A DNA stretch of 64,000 bases, taken from the NCBI RefSeq assembly GCF_018139145.2, contig NC_059475.1, forward strand, positions 18,356,937 through 18,420,936, given 5' to 3'. The stretch comes from Gymnogyps californianus (taxonomy: Eukaryota > Chordata > Aves > Accipitriformes > Cathartidae). The notes under the pieces were generated by a model. That model did not search any database and had not been told where the DNA came from. It worked only from the letters and a program-made list of their open reading frames with translations. A program made the translations under genes and the position numbers. This document shows, one piece after another, positions 62,783 to 64,000 of this stretch (position 1 is the first letter of the stretch; each line of letters begins with the position of its first letter).

Positions 62783-64000
62783 CTAAAGTGGGAGAGAGAA
62801 GACAAAAATATTACTTTTGTCCATGGACCTCAGATGGATGTAGGTCACCTCAGCTGACCATAATTCAACCATTTCTCTTCCCTGATCCCTCACACAGATT
62901 TTGGTTAGAAATGCCTGCCTCACTCCCATGTTCCCACACTGGTCAGGGAGACAGCGAGCATCCCCTTTCCTTCTCCTTTCCAAGGCAGGTGAGCAGAATC
63001 CCAACCAAAAGCACCAGTGCACAGTAGCAGCCCAACCAGTTTCAGGGGCATACCAACAATGTGCAGCTTGACTAACAGCTGAAACAGCAACCAAGACCAT
63101 TTTCTCTACTCCCTCTGTTCAAGGACTAGGTGTCTCTCAGACACTTGGTTTCCTAGCCAGACACAACAAAGTGGCAAGTGTGGAAAGACAAGGGGGAAAA
63201 CTAAAGGCACTGCCAGCCATGTCTGCAGAAGAGGAGCCAAGCATGAGAGCAGCACAGGCATGAGTTACATGGACTTTTCCACACCAGAGTAGCACACAGA
63301 CAGGGCAAGTCGGCACATGGAGCCACCTGCAAGGCAGCCCTTCAGGTCAAGCTATTAGGAAAGAGTTTTGCATAAAAGGCTCCTGTGCAAGAACTCTTTG
63401 GCCAAGACAGGAAGGCAAACAAACACTTCACAACCACTGAATAAAGGAAAGCTGAAATGTTGCTAAACCTTACAGCTCTTTTGTGCCCCAGAAAACAAGA
63501 ATACAGAGAGAAAAATCACTTTCAAGTCAAAGGGGAGGCTCTTTCTTAACACCAGCTCGTACAGAGCCAAGGAGCAGCAACCAAGTAACAAGGAGCCTTC
63601 TCACCCTGTATAACTGCTGCCTGTGCCATGGGAAACATCACCTACCAAGTTAGCAGATAAAAAGCAGTGCTAAGTGCTCATTTTAAGATGCATTCAGGAT
63701 GCCAGTGCTATATTTTAGCTAAGCAGAAGACAAGAAAGTGTCACAGAGAGGACACATTTAACAGCTGTGCCCAAGAGCACAAGGCCCATTAGAGAAGAGC
63801 ACAACCATGAAACAGTGCAACCCTGGCTAATAGAGGTGCACTAGGGAGAGTCACTCTGCAGGGTCCCAACACAGCAGCATGACAGATATCCCATCAGCCA
63901 GCTTTTTCTGCTGGGCAGGCTGTCTGCCTGCTGCCAGCTCGCTCCTTTTCTCAGTGCTGCAGGAATTGATGCTTGCCTCTGAGCCGTGACTTAAGAGATT
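62783..64000 (-). other. LSP1 upstream intron (partial)
   Basis: 1.2 kb after the last recognised exon up to the window edge. I found no further LSP1-like exon; the acidic N-terminal exons should be beyond 64000. Confidence 0.5.

Overview
This window is nuclear DNA from a bird, probably not a galliform. Exons are short and separated by long introns with GT/AG borders. Two CR1 retrotransposon copies are present. The coding exons closely match avian proteins. The readable gene order is LSP1 (-), PRR33 (+), TNNT3 (-), MRPL23 (-), which is the conserved block next to IGF2/H19 on human 11p15.5, shown here in reverse. The remark about non-galliform origin rests on the absence of the histidine-rich 'Tx' peptides that chicken-type TNNT3 exons encode; it is an inference.

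Layout by coordinate. 1-4805: the first four coding exons of MRPL23 on the minus strand (mitochondrial ribosomal protein uL23m), starting in a CpG island at about 4.34-5.12 kb; the last exon(s) lie left of the window. 5.2-5.7 kb: a CR1 fragment in the short gap between MRPL23 and the TNNT3 poly(A) site. 5.8-37.7 kb: the complete TNNT3 gene (fast skeletal muscle troponin T) on the minus strand. It has a TATA-box promoter, a 5'UTR exon, a start codon at 32596, mutually exclusive 41-nt exons, and a stop at 6141. 37.7-54.2 kb: a 16.5 kb intergenic stretch with no supportable gene. It holds a second CR1, two adjacent hairpins and an E-box/MEF2/CCAC cluster that looks like a muscle enhancer. 54.26-56.03 kb: PRR33 on the plus strand, with an apparent one-base frameshift at a C run. 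60.07-64.0 kb: the five 3'-most coding exons of LSP1 on the minus strand; the acidic N-terminal part lies to the right of the window.

The most interesting structure is the 19.8-30.7 kb part of TNNT3. It contains about ten diverged tandem copies of a unit, each with a tiny exon of 12, 15 or 18 nt, plus one more distinct 18-nt exon. All working copies have phase-1 borders, so any one can be skipped or included without changing frame. They encode acidic peptides (AQEE, AHEE, EVHEP, APPP, VHEP, EEAPEE and others) in the hypervariable N terminus. Two further copies are visibly dead, one with a lost splice acceptor and one with a 7-nt loss that fuses exon and donor. Three acceptors are NAGNAG tandems. 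The array is a readable record of birth and death of micro-exons.

Functionally, troponin T ties troponin I and C to tropomyosin on thin filaments. LSP1 is a leukocyte F-actin binding protein. PRR33 is a poorly characterised proline-rich protein. MRPL23 belongs to the mitoribosome large subunit.
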